From Actinoplanes missouriensis 431 (GTDB lineage: Bacteria; Actinomycetota; Actinomycetes; Mycobacteriales; Micromonosporaceae): a stretch of DNA of 64,000 nucleotides. Below are positions 1 through 8,559 of the stretch, one piece after another. The stretch covers positions 3,100,001 through 3,164,000 of the forward strand of contig NC_017093.1 in the NCBI RefSeq assembly GCF_000284295.1. Reading direction: 5' to 3'. Made by a program: the position numbers and the translations under genes. Numbering within the stretch: the first letter of the stretch is position 1; each line of letters opens with the position of its first letter. The notes under the pieces are model-generated. The model was given only the letters and a program-made list of their open reading frames with translations, made no database searches and was not told where the DNA came from.

Positions 1-1336
1 CGGCGCCGCGTTCGATCCGGACGCCCATCACGCCCTGGCCCGCGACCTCGCCGCCGAATGCGCCGTGCTCCTGAGGAACGAGAACGAGGTGCTGCCACTG
101 GATGCGGCGGCAAGCGTGGCGGTCATCGGCACGTTCGCCGCCGAGCCCCGCTACCAGGGCAGCGGCAGCTCCCGGATCACGCCGACCCGGGTCGACACGC
201 CCCTCGGCGCGATCGCCGCGGTTGCCCGCACGGTGCGGCACGTGCCCGGATTCGCTGTCGAGGACGCCGTCGCGGCGGCCGCCGCCACCGATGTCGCCGT
301 CATCTTCGCCGGGCTGCCGGACAGCGCGGAATCGGAGGGCTTCGACCGGGAGCATCTGGAGCTGCCCGCCGAGCAGGTCGACGTGATCCGCGCGGTCGCC
401 GCCGCGGCCCGCCGCACCGTCGTGGTCCTCGCCAACGGCGGCGTCGTCAGCCTGGAGGGCTGGCACGATCAGGTCGACGCCGTTCTGGAGGGTTTCCTGC
501 TCGGCCAGGCCGGCGGCGGCGCGATCGCCGACCTGCTCTACGGCGCCGCCAACCCGTCCGGGCACCTCGCCGAGACCATCCCGGTACGCCTGCAGGACAC
601 CCCGGCCTTCCACAACTTCCCCGGCGAGCAGGGTCACGTCCGCTACGGCGAAGGCGTCATGGTCGGCTACCGGCATCACACGACCGCGCAGGCGCCGGTG
701 CGGTACCCGTTCGGCCACGGCCTGTCGTACACCACGTTCGAGACCCGTGACCTGTCCGTCGACGTCACCGGCGATGACACCGCCACGGTGAGCGTCACCG
801 TCGCCAACACGGGCGTCCGGGCCGGCCGGCACGTGGTCCAGGTCTACGTCGCCACCGGCGCGGGCCCGGTCCGCCGGCCGGTCCGGGAGCTGCGCGCCTT
901 CACCAAGATCCGCCTGGAACCGGGGGAGCAGCGCACGGTGGAGCTCGCCCTGGACCGTCGCTCCTTCGCCTACTGGGACATCGAGTACGGCCGGTGGGTG
1001 GTCGCGCCGGGCGAGTACCACGTCCAGGTCGGGGAGAACGCCGCGAGCGTCGTCGCGGAGCAGAGCATCACGCTGACCGGCGATGTGATCGTCCCGGACC
1101 TGTCGATGGACTCCACGGTCAAGGAGTGGTTCGAGCACCCCGTCGCCGGGCCCGCTCTCCTGCAGGGGATCGCCGCCGGGATGACTCCCGGCCAGCAGGC
1201 CCAGGCCGAGCAGCAGCAGGATCAGCTGCGGATGGTGGAGTCGATGCCGATGCGCCAGTTCGCCGGCTTCCTCGGCGGCGCCATGCCTCAGGCTGCCCTC
1301 GACCAGCTCATCGAAGCCACCCGGGCGGCCCGATGA
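1..1336 (+). CDS. GH3 family beta-glycosidase, C-terminal part (5' end outside window)
   Basis: The reading frame is open from the left edge, so only the last 444 residues are seen. They cover the GH3 C-terminal alpha/beta sandwich domain (LLRNENEVLPL near the start, then the SEGFDREHLELP motif around the acid/base region) followed by the fibronectin III-like domain (ELRAFTKIRLEPGEQRTVELAL, FAYWD). The nucleophile Asp lies in the missing N-terminal barrel, so the substrate (beta-glucoside or beta-xyloside) cannot be told. No signal peptide can be assessed. The stop overlaps the next gene (ATGA), so the two are translationally coupled. Confidence 0.92.
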   Translation, partial: GAAFDPDAHHALARDLAAECAVLLRNENEVLPLDAAASVAVIGTFAAEPRYQGSGSSRITPTRVDTPLGAIAAVARTVRHVPGFAVEDAVAAAAATDVAVIFAGLPDSAESEGFDREHLELPAEQVDVIRAVAAAARRTVVVLANGGVVSLEGWHDQVDAVLEGFLLGQAGGGAIADLLYGAANPSGHLAETIPVRLQDTPAFHNFPGEQGHVRYGEGVMVGYRHHTTAQAPVRYPFGHGLSYTTFETRDLSVDVTGDDTATVSVTVANTGVRAGRHVVQVYVATGAGPVRRPVRELRAFTKIRLEPGEQRTVELALDRRSFAYWDIEYGRWVVAPGEYHVQVGENAASVVAEQSITLTGDVIVPDLSMDSTVKEWFEHPVAGPALLQGIAAGMTPGQQAQAEQQQDQLRMVESMPMRQFAGFLGGAMPQAALDQLIEATRAAR

Positions 1337-2280
1337 AGCGGGTGCTCCTGACCGGCGCGACAGGCAACTGGGGACGCCGCATCCTGGCCGAGTTCGCCGC
1401 CCGCGCCGACCGGTTCCGGGTGGTCGCGCTGGTGCTGCCCGGCGACCGCGCGGCCGCCGCCGAACTCGCCGGGATGCCCAACCTGGAGGTCGTTCACGGC
1501 GACCTCACCGACTATCCGACAGTGGAGAGGTGCGTGCGCGGCGCCGACTATGTGCTGCACGTCGGCGCGGTCGTGTCCCCGTACGCCGACGACCACCCCG
1601 AGCTGGCGCACCAGGTCAACGTCGGGAGCGCGCGCAACATCATCGACGCCGTGCGGGCGCAGCCCGACCCGGGCGCCACCGCGGTGGTCATGGTCGGCTC
1701 GGTCGCCGAGACCGGTGACCGCAATCCGCCGGTGCACTGGGGCCGCGTCGGCGACCCGCTGCGCGTCTCGCATTTCGACGAGTACGGCCAGACGAAGATC
1801 ATCGCCGAACGGCTGCTCGTCGACTCCGGTCTGCCGAGGTGGGCGTGGGTACGCCAGACCGGCATCTTCCACCCCGGCATGCTGCGGATCCGTGACGCGA
1901 TCATGACCCACTCGCCGTTCGCCGGCGTGATGGAGTGGGTGTCGGCCGAGGACGCCGCCCGGCTGATGGCCGGCATCTGCGAGGAGGGCGTCCCCGACGA
2001 GTTCTGGGGCGGCGTCTACAACATCGGCGGAGGGGAGGGCTGGCAGCTGACGAACTGGCAGCTGCAGACCGCCATCAGCGCCGCGCTCGGCGTGAAGGAC
2101 GTCCGCACCTGGTACGACCGCAACTGGTTCGCCACCCGCAACTTCCACGGCCAGTGGTACACCGACTCGGACCGCCTGGATGATCTGGTGCCGTTCCGCC
2201 GCGACACCTTCGCGCAGGCCCTGGAGCGTGCGGTGACTGCCGTGAACCGTCACCTGGCGCAGGTGGTCCACCCGGCATGA
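1333..2280 (+). CDS. NAD(P)-dependent epimerase/dehydratase (extended SDR)
   Basis: This is a 315-residue extended SDR. TGATGNWGRRI at residues 7-17 is the GxxGxxG dinucleotide-binding loop, and YGQTK supplies the catalytic Tyr and Lys. A DEFWGGVYNIGGGEGW stretch near the C-terminus is typical of sugar-nucleotide or sugar-acid epimerases. The ATG overlaps the stop of the GH3 gene, which suggests it processes a sugar released by that enzyme. The substrate is unknown. Its stop lies 12 bases from the stop of the convergent LacI-type gene. Confidence 0.85.
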   Translation: MKRVLLTGATGNWGRRILAEFAARADRFRVVALVLPGDRAAAAELAGMPNLEVVHGDLTDYPTVERCVRGADYVLHVGAVVSPYADDHPELAHQVNVGSARNIIDAVRAQPDPGATAVVMVGSVAETGDRNPPVHWGRVGDPLRVSHFDEYGQTKIIAERLLVDSGLPRWAWVRQTGIFHPGMLRIRDAIMTHSPFAGVMEWVSAEDAARLMAGICEEGVPDEFWGGVYNIGGGEGWQLTNWQLQTAISAALGVKDVRTWYDRNWFATRNFHGQWYTDSDRLDDLVPFRRDTFAQALERAVTAVNRHLAQVVHPA

Positions 2281-2292
2281 CGACCGCCCGCG

Positions 2293-3291
2293 TCAGCCGG
2301 CCGGCGCCTCGGTCGACTCGCGGGCGACAAGCGTGACCTCGACGTCCGCGCCCTCGGTGGGGCGCGGACGCCCGTCCGCCAGGTGCAGCGCCTCGAGCGC
2401 GACGTAGCGGCCGAGCCCGGCGGTGTTCATCCGGACGCTGGTCAGCGACGGCACGAACAGCGCGGCCATCGGGCTGTCGTCGTGGCCGGCGACGGCGAGG
2501 TCACCGGGCACGGACAGCCCGGCCCGGATCGCGGCGGCGGCCACCGTCGCGGCGATGTCGTCGTTGTAGGCCACGACCGCGGTGATGCCGGCGTCGCGCC
2601 ACTCGCGGACCGCCTGCGCCGCGGTGCCGTCCCGATGATCGACGGCACGGGCCGGGATGTCGGCGATCCCGAGCCGCCGGGCGGCCTGCCGGGCGGTGGT
2701 GAGCCGGTCGTGGTTGAGCGCCGCCAGCCGGAGGTCGGCGACGCCGGCGAACGCGAGCCGGCGGTGCCCGGCGTCGTGCAGGTGCCGCACCTGCAGGGCC
2801 GTTCCCGCGGTGACGCCGAGCGGCTCGGGGGATCCGTCCGGATCGGGGAAGATCTTGGTGATGCCGCTGGCCCGCAGCGAGGCCACGGTCTCCTCGTCGA
2901 ACGCGGTGAAACCGACGACCACATCCGGGTCGAGCGACTCCCAGAGCGGACGGCTGCGGTCACCGAGATGCCGGGTGTAGGCCACGAGCGAGAACCCGGC
3001 CTCGTCGAGGACGTGGGCCGCCTCGTCGAGGTACCGCCGCATGTTGTGCTGCAGCGGCCAGTCCGGCAGGACGAACAGCACGATCCGGCTGCGCCCGCGG
3101 GCCAGCGTCTGTGCCGCGCGGTGCGGACGGTAGCCGAGCCGGGCCGCCTCGGCCAGGACCCGGGCCTTCGTGCCCTCGGAGATCGTCTGACCGGGAGTGT
3201 TGTTCAGCACGAACCCCACGGTCGCGCGCGACACCCCGGCCGCCTGGGCGATGTCGGCAGCGGTGACCCGGCGCCGCACGGTCTCGCTCAT
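2293..3291 (-). CDS. LacI family transcriptional regulator
   Basis: This 332-residue protein has an N-terminal LacI helix-turn-helix (VTAADIAQAAGVSRATVGFVLNN, residues about 8-30), the hinge region and a periplasmic-binding-protein-like sensor domain. The start was chosen at 3291 because an AGGGAG site lies about ten bases upstream. An imperfect palindrome at 3324-3339 lies just before the start and is the likely autoregulatory operator. Given the adjacent GH3 and epimerase genes, it probably responds to a sugar. The effector is unknown. Confidence 0.92.
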   Translation of the reverse strand: MSETVRRRVTAADIAQAAGVSRATVGFVLNNTPGQTISEGTKARVLAEAARLGYRPHRAAQTLARGRSRIVLFVLPDWPLQHNMRRYLDEAAHVLDEAGFSLVAYTRHLGDRSRPLWESLDPDVVVGFTAFDEETVASLRASGITKIFPDPDGSPEPLGVTAGTALQVRHLHDAGHRRLAFAGVADLRLAALNHDRLTTARQAARRLGIADIPARAVDHRDGTAAQAVREWRDAGITAVVAYNDDIAATVAAAAIRAGLSVPGDLAVAGHDDSPMAALFVPSLTSVRMNTAGLGRYVALEALHLADGRPRPTEGADVEVTLVARESTEAPAG

Positions 3292-3323
3292 CGACTCTTG
3301 TCTCCCTTCCGCCGGCCTCACTA

Positions 3324-3339
3324 TAGCTTGCGCGTGCTA
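3324..3339. promoter_or_regulatory. Putative LacI-type operator
   Basis: The sequence TAGCTTGCGCGTGCTA is a 16-bp imperfect palindrome with TAGC/GCTA arms and a central GCGC, as is usual for LacI-family sites. It sits 33 bases upstream of the LacI-type start and overlaps the TAG stop codon of the WYL gene behind it. Assignment to this regulator is inferred from position. Confidence 0.5.
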
Positions 3340-4311
3340 GTTGCCACCGGTGCCCTGCGCGGCCATCCGGTTGAAGCGGCGGGCCAGGCGTACGAAGGCC
3401 GCGCTGAGCTCCTCGGGCCCGACCACCTCGATGTCGGCGTCGTAGCGGGCGATCGTCGCGGCAAGGCTCGGCCACGACCAGGACCCGAGCGTGAGCCGGC
3501 AGCGACCGGGGGAGATCTGCTCGACGACGCCGTCCCGGGTGTACCGGGCCACGGTGGACGCCGGCAGGTCGAGGATCACCGTCCCCTGACAGGGCCAGCT
3601 TCCCGCGACGTCGGTGGCACCCCGGAAAACCCCGATCAGGTACGCGGCCACGTCGCCCCCCGGCACCGTACGCCTGATGAATCGTGGCCCGTTGGGGGTG
3701 CGCAGACTCATCCGGTCGACGCGGAAGGTCCGCCAGCCGGCGCGGTCGAGATCCCAGGCGACGAGGTACCACCGTCCTCCCCTGGTGGCGACGTGGTGCG
3801 GTTCGGCACGTCGGGTGTCACCGGTGCCGTAGTCGAAGCGCAGGATCTCGCGGGCACGCACGGCCGCGCTGACGGCCAGCAGCACGTCGCCGTCGACGGG
3901 ATCGGCGGGCCGGGCGCCGGGACGCTCGACGGCGGTGACGTCGAGGGCCTCGACCCGGTGCCGGAGCCGGGAGGGCAGCACCTGGCGCAGCGTGGTCAGC
4001 GCCCTCCCGGCGGCCTCGGCGAGACCGCTGTCCGGCGTGGACGCGGCGATCTGCAGGGCGACCGTGAGCGCGACGGCCTGCTCGTCGTCGAAGAGCAGCG
4101 GCGGCAGTTCGGTCCCGGCGCCGAGCCGGTAACCGCCCTCCGGACCTTTGACCGCGTCGATGGGATAGCCGAGCTCACGCAGCCGATCGACGTCGCGCCG
4201 CACGGTCCGCAGGCTGACGCCGAGGCGGTCGGCGAGCACGGCGCCGGACCAGTCCCGGCGGGTCTGCAGCAGCGACAGCAGCGCCAGGAGCCGCGCGGAG
4301 GTTTTCGGCAT
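3337..4311 (-). CDS. WYL domain-containing DeoR/YafY-type transcriptional regulator
   Basis: The 324-residue protein starts with a winged HTH (SARLLALLSLLQTRRDWSG, then LADRLGVSLRTVRRDVDRL, residues about 5-45) and continues with a WYL domain (GGRWYLVAWDLDRAGWRTFRVDRM). A C-terminal WCX-like extension completes the common YafY layout. The start at 4311 fits the HTH alignment. It is divergent from a VOC protein 90 bases away. WYL regulators are often paired with VOC/PhnB-like genes, so it probably controls that neighbour. The ligand is unknown. Confidence 0.9.
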   Translation of the reverse strand: MPKTSARLLALLSLLQTRRDWSGAVLADRLGVSLRTVRRDVDRLRELGYPIDAVKGPEGGYRLGAGTELPPLLFDDEQAVALTVALQIAASTPDSGLAEAAGRALTTLRQVLPSRLRHRVEALDVTAVERPGARPADPVDGDVLLAVSAAVRAREILRFDYGTGDTRRAEPHHVATRGGRWYLVAWDLDRAGWRTFRVDRMSLRTPNGPRFIRRTVPGGDVAAYLIGVFRGATDVAGSWPCQGTVILDLPASTVARYTRDGVVEQISPGRCRLTLGSWSWPSLAATIARYDADIEVVGPEELSAAFVRLARRFNRMAAQGTGGN

Positions 4312-4401
4312 GAACCCGATTCTGCCTGGAGTAGGTGCCACATGCTGTCACCTACCGCTGCGAGTCTGGCTCCGTTGTCAACCGTCATCAAGGAGCACAC
4401 C

Positions 4402-4863
4402 ATGGCCATCATGACCACCACCCACCTGAACTTCCGGGGCGACGCCCGGGCGGCGCTGGAGTTCTACCAGTCGGTGTTCGGCGGTCACCTCACCGTCGTC
4501 GCCTACGGTGACTTCGGCATGCCGAAGGACCTGCCCGGCGCGGACAGGGTCGTCTTCGGCCAGGTCACGGCCGACAACGGATTCCGGATCATGGCGTACG
4601 ACGTGCCCGATCAGGCTCCCGCCGCGCCCGAGGCGGCCGCCACCACCCGCGAGCACGGCATGACGCTGACCGGCGAACGGTTCTTCGTCTCGGTCCGCGG
4701 CGAGACGGCCGAGGAGATCGGCGTGCTCTGGGACCGGCTCGCCGACGGCGCCGAGATCATCGAGAAGTACGGCCCGTCGGCGTGGGCGCCCGGCTTCGGG
4801 ATGCTCACCGACCGGTTCGGCGTGACCTGGATCCTGGACGTCGCCGTGGCGTACGCCGGCTGA
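4402..4863 (+). CDS. VOC family (PhnB-like) protein
   Basis: This 153-residue single-domain glyoxalase/bleomycin-resistance fold protein is of the PhnB/3-demethylubiquinone-like type. Features are NFRGDARAALEFYQSVFGG at the N-terminus, MAYDVPD in the middle and a closing GMLTDRFGVTWILDV strand. The ATG at 4402 is preceded by AAGGAG at good spacing. It is divergent from, and probably controlled by, the WYL regulator. Catalytic function cannot be assigned, because PhnB-like proteins are diverse and mostly uncharacterised. Confidence 0.85.
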   Translation: MAIMTTTHLNFRGDARAALEFYQSVFGGHLTVVAYGDFGMPKDLPGADRVVFGQVTADNGFRIMAYDVPDQAPAAPEAAATTREHGMTLTGERFFVSVRGETAEEIGVLWDRLADGAEIIEKYGPSAWAPGFGMLTDRFGVTWILDVAVAYAG

Positions 4864-4904
4864 CACCGGCGTCCGCCCATGGCCGCGGGCCGGGCCGGGC
4901 CGGT

Positions 4905-6518
4905 TCAGAGCGTGAACTTCGCGACGAGCTCGCGCAGCTCGGTGCTGGTCCGGGCCAGGCCGTCGGCGTTCTCCCGGGCCCGGCCGGCGATCGCCGTGGT
5001 GGCGCCCACGGCGGTGGCCACGCCGGCGATGTTGGTGGCGATGTCGGCGCTGCTGTCGGCCACCTCGGTGACGTTGCGGCCCATCTCGCTGGTGGTCGCG
5101 GTCTGCTCCTCGACCGCCGCCGCGATCAGCGTCTGGAAGTCGCTGATCCGGGCCACCACCTCGCCGATCTCGTTGATCGCACCCGCCGCGTGGGAGGAGT
5201 CGGTCTGGATCGCCTTGACCAGCCGGGCGATCTCGTCGGTCGCCCGGGCCGTCTCCTGGGACAGCTCCTTGACCTCGCCGGCCACCACGGCGAAGCCCTT
5301 GCCGAGCTCGCCGGCGCGGGCGGCCTCGATGGTGGCGTTGAGCGCCAGCAGGTTGGTCTGTTCGGCGATCGCGGTGATCATGGCGACCGCGTTGCCGATC
5401 TCGGCGGAGGAGTCGCTGAGCTTGCTCACCGTGCGGTTGGTCTGATCGACCACGCTGACCGCCTCGCCGGCGACCCGGGCGGCCTCGCCGGCGTTGCGGG
5501 CGATCTCGTCGATCGCCTGGGTCATCTCCGAGCTGCCCGCCTGCAGCGTGTGCACATTGCCGGAGACGTTGCCGGCCGAGGACGCCACCGCGGCGGCCTG
5601 GGCGTCCATGTCCTCGCTGGCCCGCGCGATCTGCGCGGACACCTGGGACAGCTCCTGCGACGCCGACGAGACCGTCCCGGCGTGCCCGGCGATCGCGGAG
5701 ACCGTCTGGCGCAGCGACTCGGCGGTCTCGTTGAGGGCGTCCCCGAGCCGGCCGAGCTCGTCGCGCCGGTTGACGTCCGCCCGCGCGGTGAGATCCCGGT
5801 CGGCGAGCCGCCGCAGCGCCGTCATCACCGTGGCGAGCGGCCCCACCACGGAACGGGTCACCCAGGCACCCATCAGCACCGCCAGGACGACGGCCAGCGC
5901 GAGAGCGGCGGCGAGCACGGTCACCGCGGTGTCGTGCACGTCGTCGATCTCGGTCCGCAGCGTCTCGACCCGGGCTTCCACCGAGGTCGCCAGGTTGCCG
6001 GCGATGTCCAGGACATTGCTGTACGAGGCCGACGCCTCCCCGCCGTTGATGCTGGTCATCGCCTGGGCGAGCCCGGCCTGGTTGTCGGCGGAGAGCCACT
6101 TCATCACGGTGGCGTCCCAGGTGAAGAAGTCGTCCCAGGCCGGCTTGAGCTTGGCGAACTCGGTCTGCTCGGCGGCGGTCATGTCGGCCGTGTGCGCGGC
6201 GTCCAGGTCCGCGTAGATGGTGTCCTTGGACTTCAGCTCGCCCTGCCGGTTGAAGCCCTTGGGCCCGGTGGCGTAGGCGTATCCGAACGCCCCCACGTCG
6301 GCGACCACCAGCCCCTGCCAGCCGGTGACGTCCGCGGCGTTGTACTGGACGGTCTGGATGTCGTCGCGGACCCGTTCCAGCGCGGCGAGATCCTGCTCGG
6401 CGGCAGCCTGCTGCTGCAGGCCCCACCAGCCGGTTCCCGCGCAGACGAAGAGGAGCACGGTGAGGACCAGATACGACGCGCCGAGGCGCTTGCCGACGCT
6501 CACATCCCCGAGTCGCAT
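4905..6518 (-). CDS. Methyl-accepting chemotaxis protein
   Basis: This is a 537-residue chemoreceptor. It has a transmembrane segment at about 12-32, an extracytoplasmic helical sensor domain to about 185, a second membrane segment ([21 protein letters not shown]), a HAMP domain and a long coiled-coil signalling domain. The conserved hairpin tip [19 protein letters not shown] identifies the family. The start at 6518 has a GGGAG site five bases upstream. An in-frame upstream GTG and ATG could add 13 residues. No chemotaxis kinase genes lie nearby, so this is an orphan receptor. It converges on the VOC gene. Confidence 0.95.
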   Translation of the reverse strand: MRLGDVSVGKRLGASYLVLTVLLFVCAGTGWWGLQQQAAAEQDLAALERVRDDIQTVQYNAADVTGWQGLVVADVGAFGYAYATGPKGFNRQGELKSKDTIYADLDAAHTADMTAAEQTEFAKLKPAWDDFFTWDATVMKWLSADNQAGLAQAMTSINGGEASASYSNVLDIAGNLATSVEARVETLRTEIDDVHDTAVTVLAAALALAVVLAVLMGAWVTRSVVGPLATVMTALRRLADRDLTARADVNRRDELGRLGDALNETAESLRQTVSAIAGHAGTVSSASQELSQVSAQIARASEDMDAQAAAVASSAGNVSGNVHTLQAGSSEMTQAIDEIARNAGEAARVAGEAVSVVDQTNRTVSKLSDSSAEIGNAVAMITAIAEQTNLLALNATIEAARAGELGKGFAVVAGEVKELSQETARATDEIARLVKAIQTDSSHAAGAINEIGEVVARISDFQTLIAAAVEEQTATTSEMGRNVTEVADSSADIATNIAGVATAVGATTAIAGRARENADGLARTSTELRELVAKFTL

Positions 6519-6682
6519 GCCACTCCCGACGTCCCGATGAGCGTTTGTCATCCTCACAATCGGCGCAAAACACCATTCGCTGAGGACGAAGATGCCTCCG
6601 AGGAGCAGGGCTTACTGAGAGCTTTCCGACCGGGTCTGGGTAAATCTCGCCGGGGCATCCTCGGCCAGCTGCCGGAACCGGC

Positions 6683-7528
6683 TCAGCGCCGAGGCAGGCC
6701 CATCGGATTGGGGTACGGGACGACCGCGTCGGCGGCCGCGGCCAACGGCGCCAGCACGCCCGCCAGCCGTTCCTGCTCGGCGACGCTCAACGCCGCCCAG
6801 GGCTGCGCGGCGAGCCGGTCGGTTCGGGTCTCGACGCCCCGGTGCACCTCCAACCCTTCACCGGTGGCCCGGCCCGACCCGTCCACCAGCCCACGGGCGG
6901 CCAGGTCCCCGACCGCAGCGTCCCACTCGCCGTCACTCCAGCCCCGGTTGGGCTGTAGCTGGTCCCGGCCACCGTGCACGCCGTGCCGCAGGACGAGCGC
7001 CTGACAGCCGGTCAGCTCGGCATTGACCAGTGAGGCGATGTGCCCATCGCCCCGGTGCTCCCGCAACACCGTGGCCGCCTGCCAAAGCCGGGCGAGCGCA
7101 CCGGTGGGACGCGGCAACCCGGCGTTGGCGGCGCCCAGCGCCCGGCCCTCCGTCCCGGCCGCCCCGGCGGCAACCTCCAGCAGATCTGCGGCCTCCGCCC
7201 ACCGCGCGGGCTCGTCCGGCATGATCGCCCGCAACGCCGCGACCGCGCCGTCGAGGCGGGCCGCCAGTGCCTGTTCCGGCGTCGCCCGTTGCCACACATC
7301 CGGCAGGGCACGGGCCACCATGCCCGGCGCGAAAGAGAAGAACAACGCGGCGACCGGCGCCGCCGTCACCGCGCCCAGCGGGGCTGCGCGCCCAGCGAAG
7401 TACCCACGCCAGTATCCGTGCAGCCCGGCGTTCTCGAATGCGACCCGCGCCTGGGGTGCAAAGTACGTGACCGCATGCACCGGCTCGTACAGCTGCCACA
7501 GGTTTCGAGCCGCGCTCGCAAGGGTCAT
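6683..7528 (-). CDS. SCO6745-family protein (uncharacterised actinobacterial family)
   Basis: The 281-residue soluble protein contains the LHGYWRGYFAGRAAPLG segment near its N-terminus and a C-terminal helical region (GWSDGEWDAAVGDLAARGLVDG) that looks like a winged-helix unit. Both are familiar from the actinobacterial SCO6745 family. The function of the family is unknown. The start was set at the ATG at 7528, but an upstream GTG would add seven residues. It is the last ordinary chromosomal gene before the accessory island on its right. Confidence 0.7.
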   Translation of the reverse strand: MTLASAARNLWQLYEPVHAVTYFAPQARVAFENAGLHGYWRGYFAGRAAPLGAVTAAPVAALFFSFAPGMVARALPDVWQRATPEQALAARLDGAVAALRAIMPDEPARWAEAADLLEVAAGAAGTEGRALGAANAGLPRPTGALARLWQAATVLREHRGDGHIASLVNAELTGCQALVLRHGVHGGRDQLQPNRGWSDGEWDAAVGDLAARGLVDGSGRATGEGLEVHRGVETRTDRLAAQPWAALSVAEQERLAGVLAPLAAAADAVVPYPNPMGLPRR

Positions 7529-7742
7529 GCCGCCGATCCAAGCGCACACCCGGCCGTCGGGGAACAGCCAATCGCCACATCGCGGCTTCGTGGCGACGAA
7601 ACCGGCGCAGTCAGGTGCAGCTGATCAAGCAACTCGACCCGCACGGCTGAGACCAACAAGTCATCTGCCGATTGATGCCACCCAAAGTCGGAGGCGCCGC
7701 GCGAACGCACTCACTTCGGCACGATCGCGCGTTGGCTCATGG

Positions 7743-7799
7743 CTACGTTCCGGAGGCCATGAAGGCGGCGAGGATGTAGTGGGGGTGGCGGTCGAGGTT
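7743..7799 (-). pseudogene. Tyrosine integrase, 3'-terminal fragment
   Basis: Read on the minus strand this stretch encodes NLDRHPHYILAAFMASGT followed by a stop, which is the usual C-terminal tail of actinobacterial phage-type tyrosine integrases. Nothing upstream in the same frame looks like the rest of the catalytic domain. A second integrase fragment with the more N-terminal LRHTFVTTMLD motif lies at 15922-15978 in the same orientation. The rest of 7529-7852 holds no gene I can support. Confidence 0.55.
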
Positions 7800-7852
7800 C
7801 GGTCGCCCTGCCGGGGGCGCGACCGACTTTTCGGAAGTGGAACGGCCAGCGT

Positions 7853-8428
7853 TCAGGTGTCCAGGCCCGGGGCCGTCGCGGTGGTGACCGCCGTGCCGTC
7901 CGCGGCGCGGGCGGTCAGCCGGGCGCCCTCGACCGCGGTGCCCGGCCCCCAGATCAGGAACAGGTCGCCGTCGGTCGAGCCGGTGAGCGTGGCGCCGGAC
8001 GGCAGCGACGCCGTGATCGTGGTCGCCTTGGCGGGCAGGCGTCCGATCAGCAGGTGGGCCTTGAGTACCGCGTCCGCGCCGCCGTAAAAGGTGATCCGGT
8101 CACGCGGCCCGTCGCTCATCACCGAGCCGAACGTCTCCTCATGCCCGGAGGGACCGAGTCGGCAGGTGCTGATCCACTTGTCGGGTTCGGAGACGTAGAC
8201 GCGGATCTGCCTGTCACCATCGCGGGCCACGAACCGCTGCATGAGCCGGTCGGCGTTCTCGCCGTTGAGATCGGTGAGGCTGCGCCGGCATGCCGCGGCG
8301 GCTTGATCGTCGGTCAGCGGCTGCGGCGTCTCCTCGGCGATCGGCGCGGCGCTGCACCCCGTGGCAGTGGCCAGGACGGCCAGGACAGCGGCCACCGCGC
8401 ATGCCCGTCGGCGGTCCGAACTCGGCAT
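7853..8428 (-). CDS. Putative lipoprotein
   Basis: The 191-residue protein begins with an Arg-rich n-region (SSDRRRAC), a hydrophobic segment and the lipobox LATATGCSA, so it should be a lipid-anchored surface protein. The mature part has no recognised domain. GGAGG lies six bases before the ATG. An IS701-family element is inserted 62 bases upstream of the start and may have removed its native promoter. Confidence 0.75.
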   Translation of the reverse strand: MPSSDRRRACAVAAVLAVLATATGCSAAPIAEETPQPLTDDQAAAACRRSLTDLNGENADRLMQRFVARDGDRQIRVYVSEPDKWISTCRLGPSGHEETFGSVMSDGPRDRITFYGGADAVLKAHLLIGRLPAKATTITASLPSGATLTGSTDGDLFLIWGPGTAVEGARLTARAADGTAVTTATAPGLDT

Positions 8429-8559
8429 CGTGCTCCTCCAGGCTTCGTGCCACCGGCATCCGATCATGATCGGCTCCGCACTGTACGTCACTAGTAGTGC
8501 TTTGTCACTTTCGAGTGGCTGATGGTGACTTGTTGACGGTGGGTTGCTGTCGTTGAGGT

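Noticed and set aside
2383..4400. Long plus-strand open frame opposite the LacI and WYL genes
   Set aside because: Only its last 153 codons (from 4402) show a real family; the rest is the complement of two recognised regulators.
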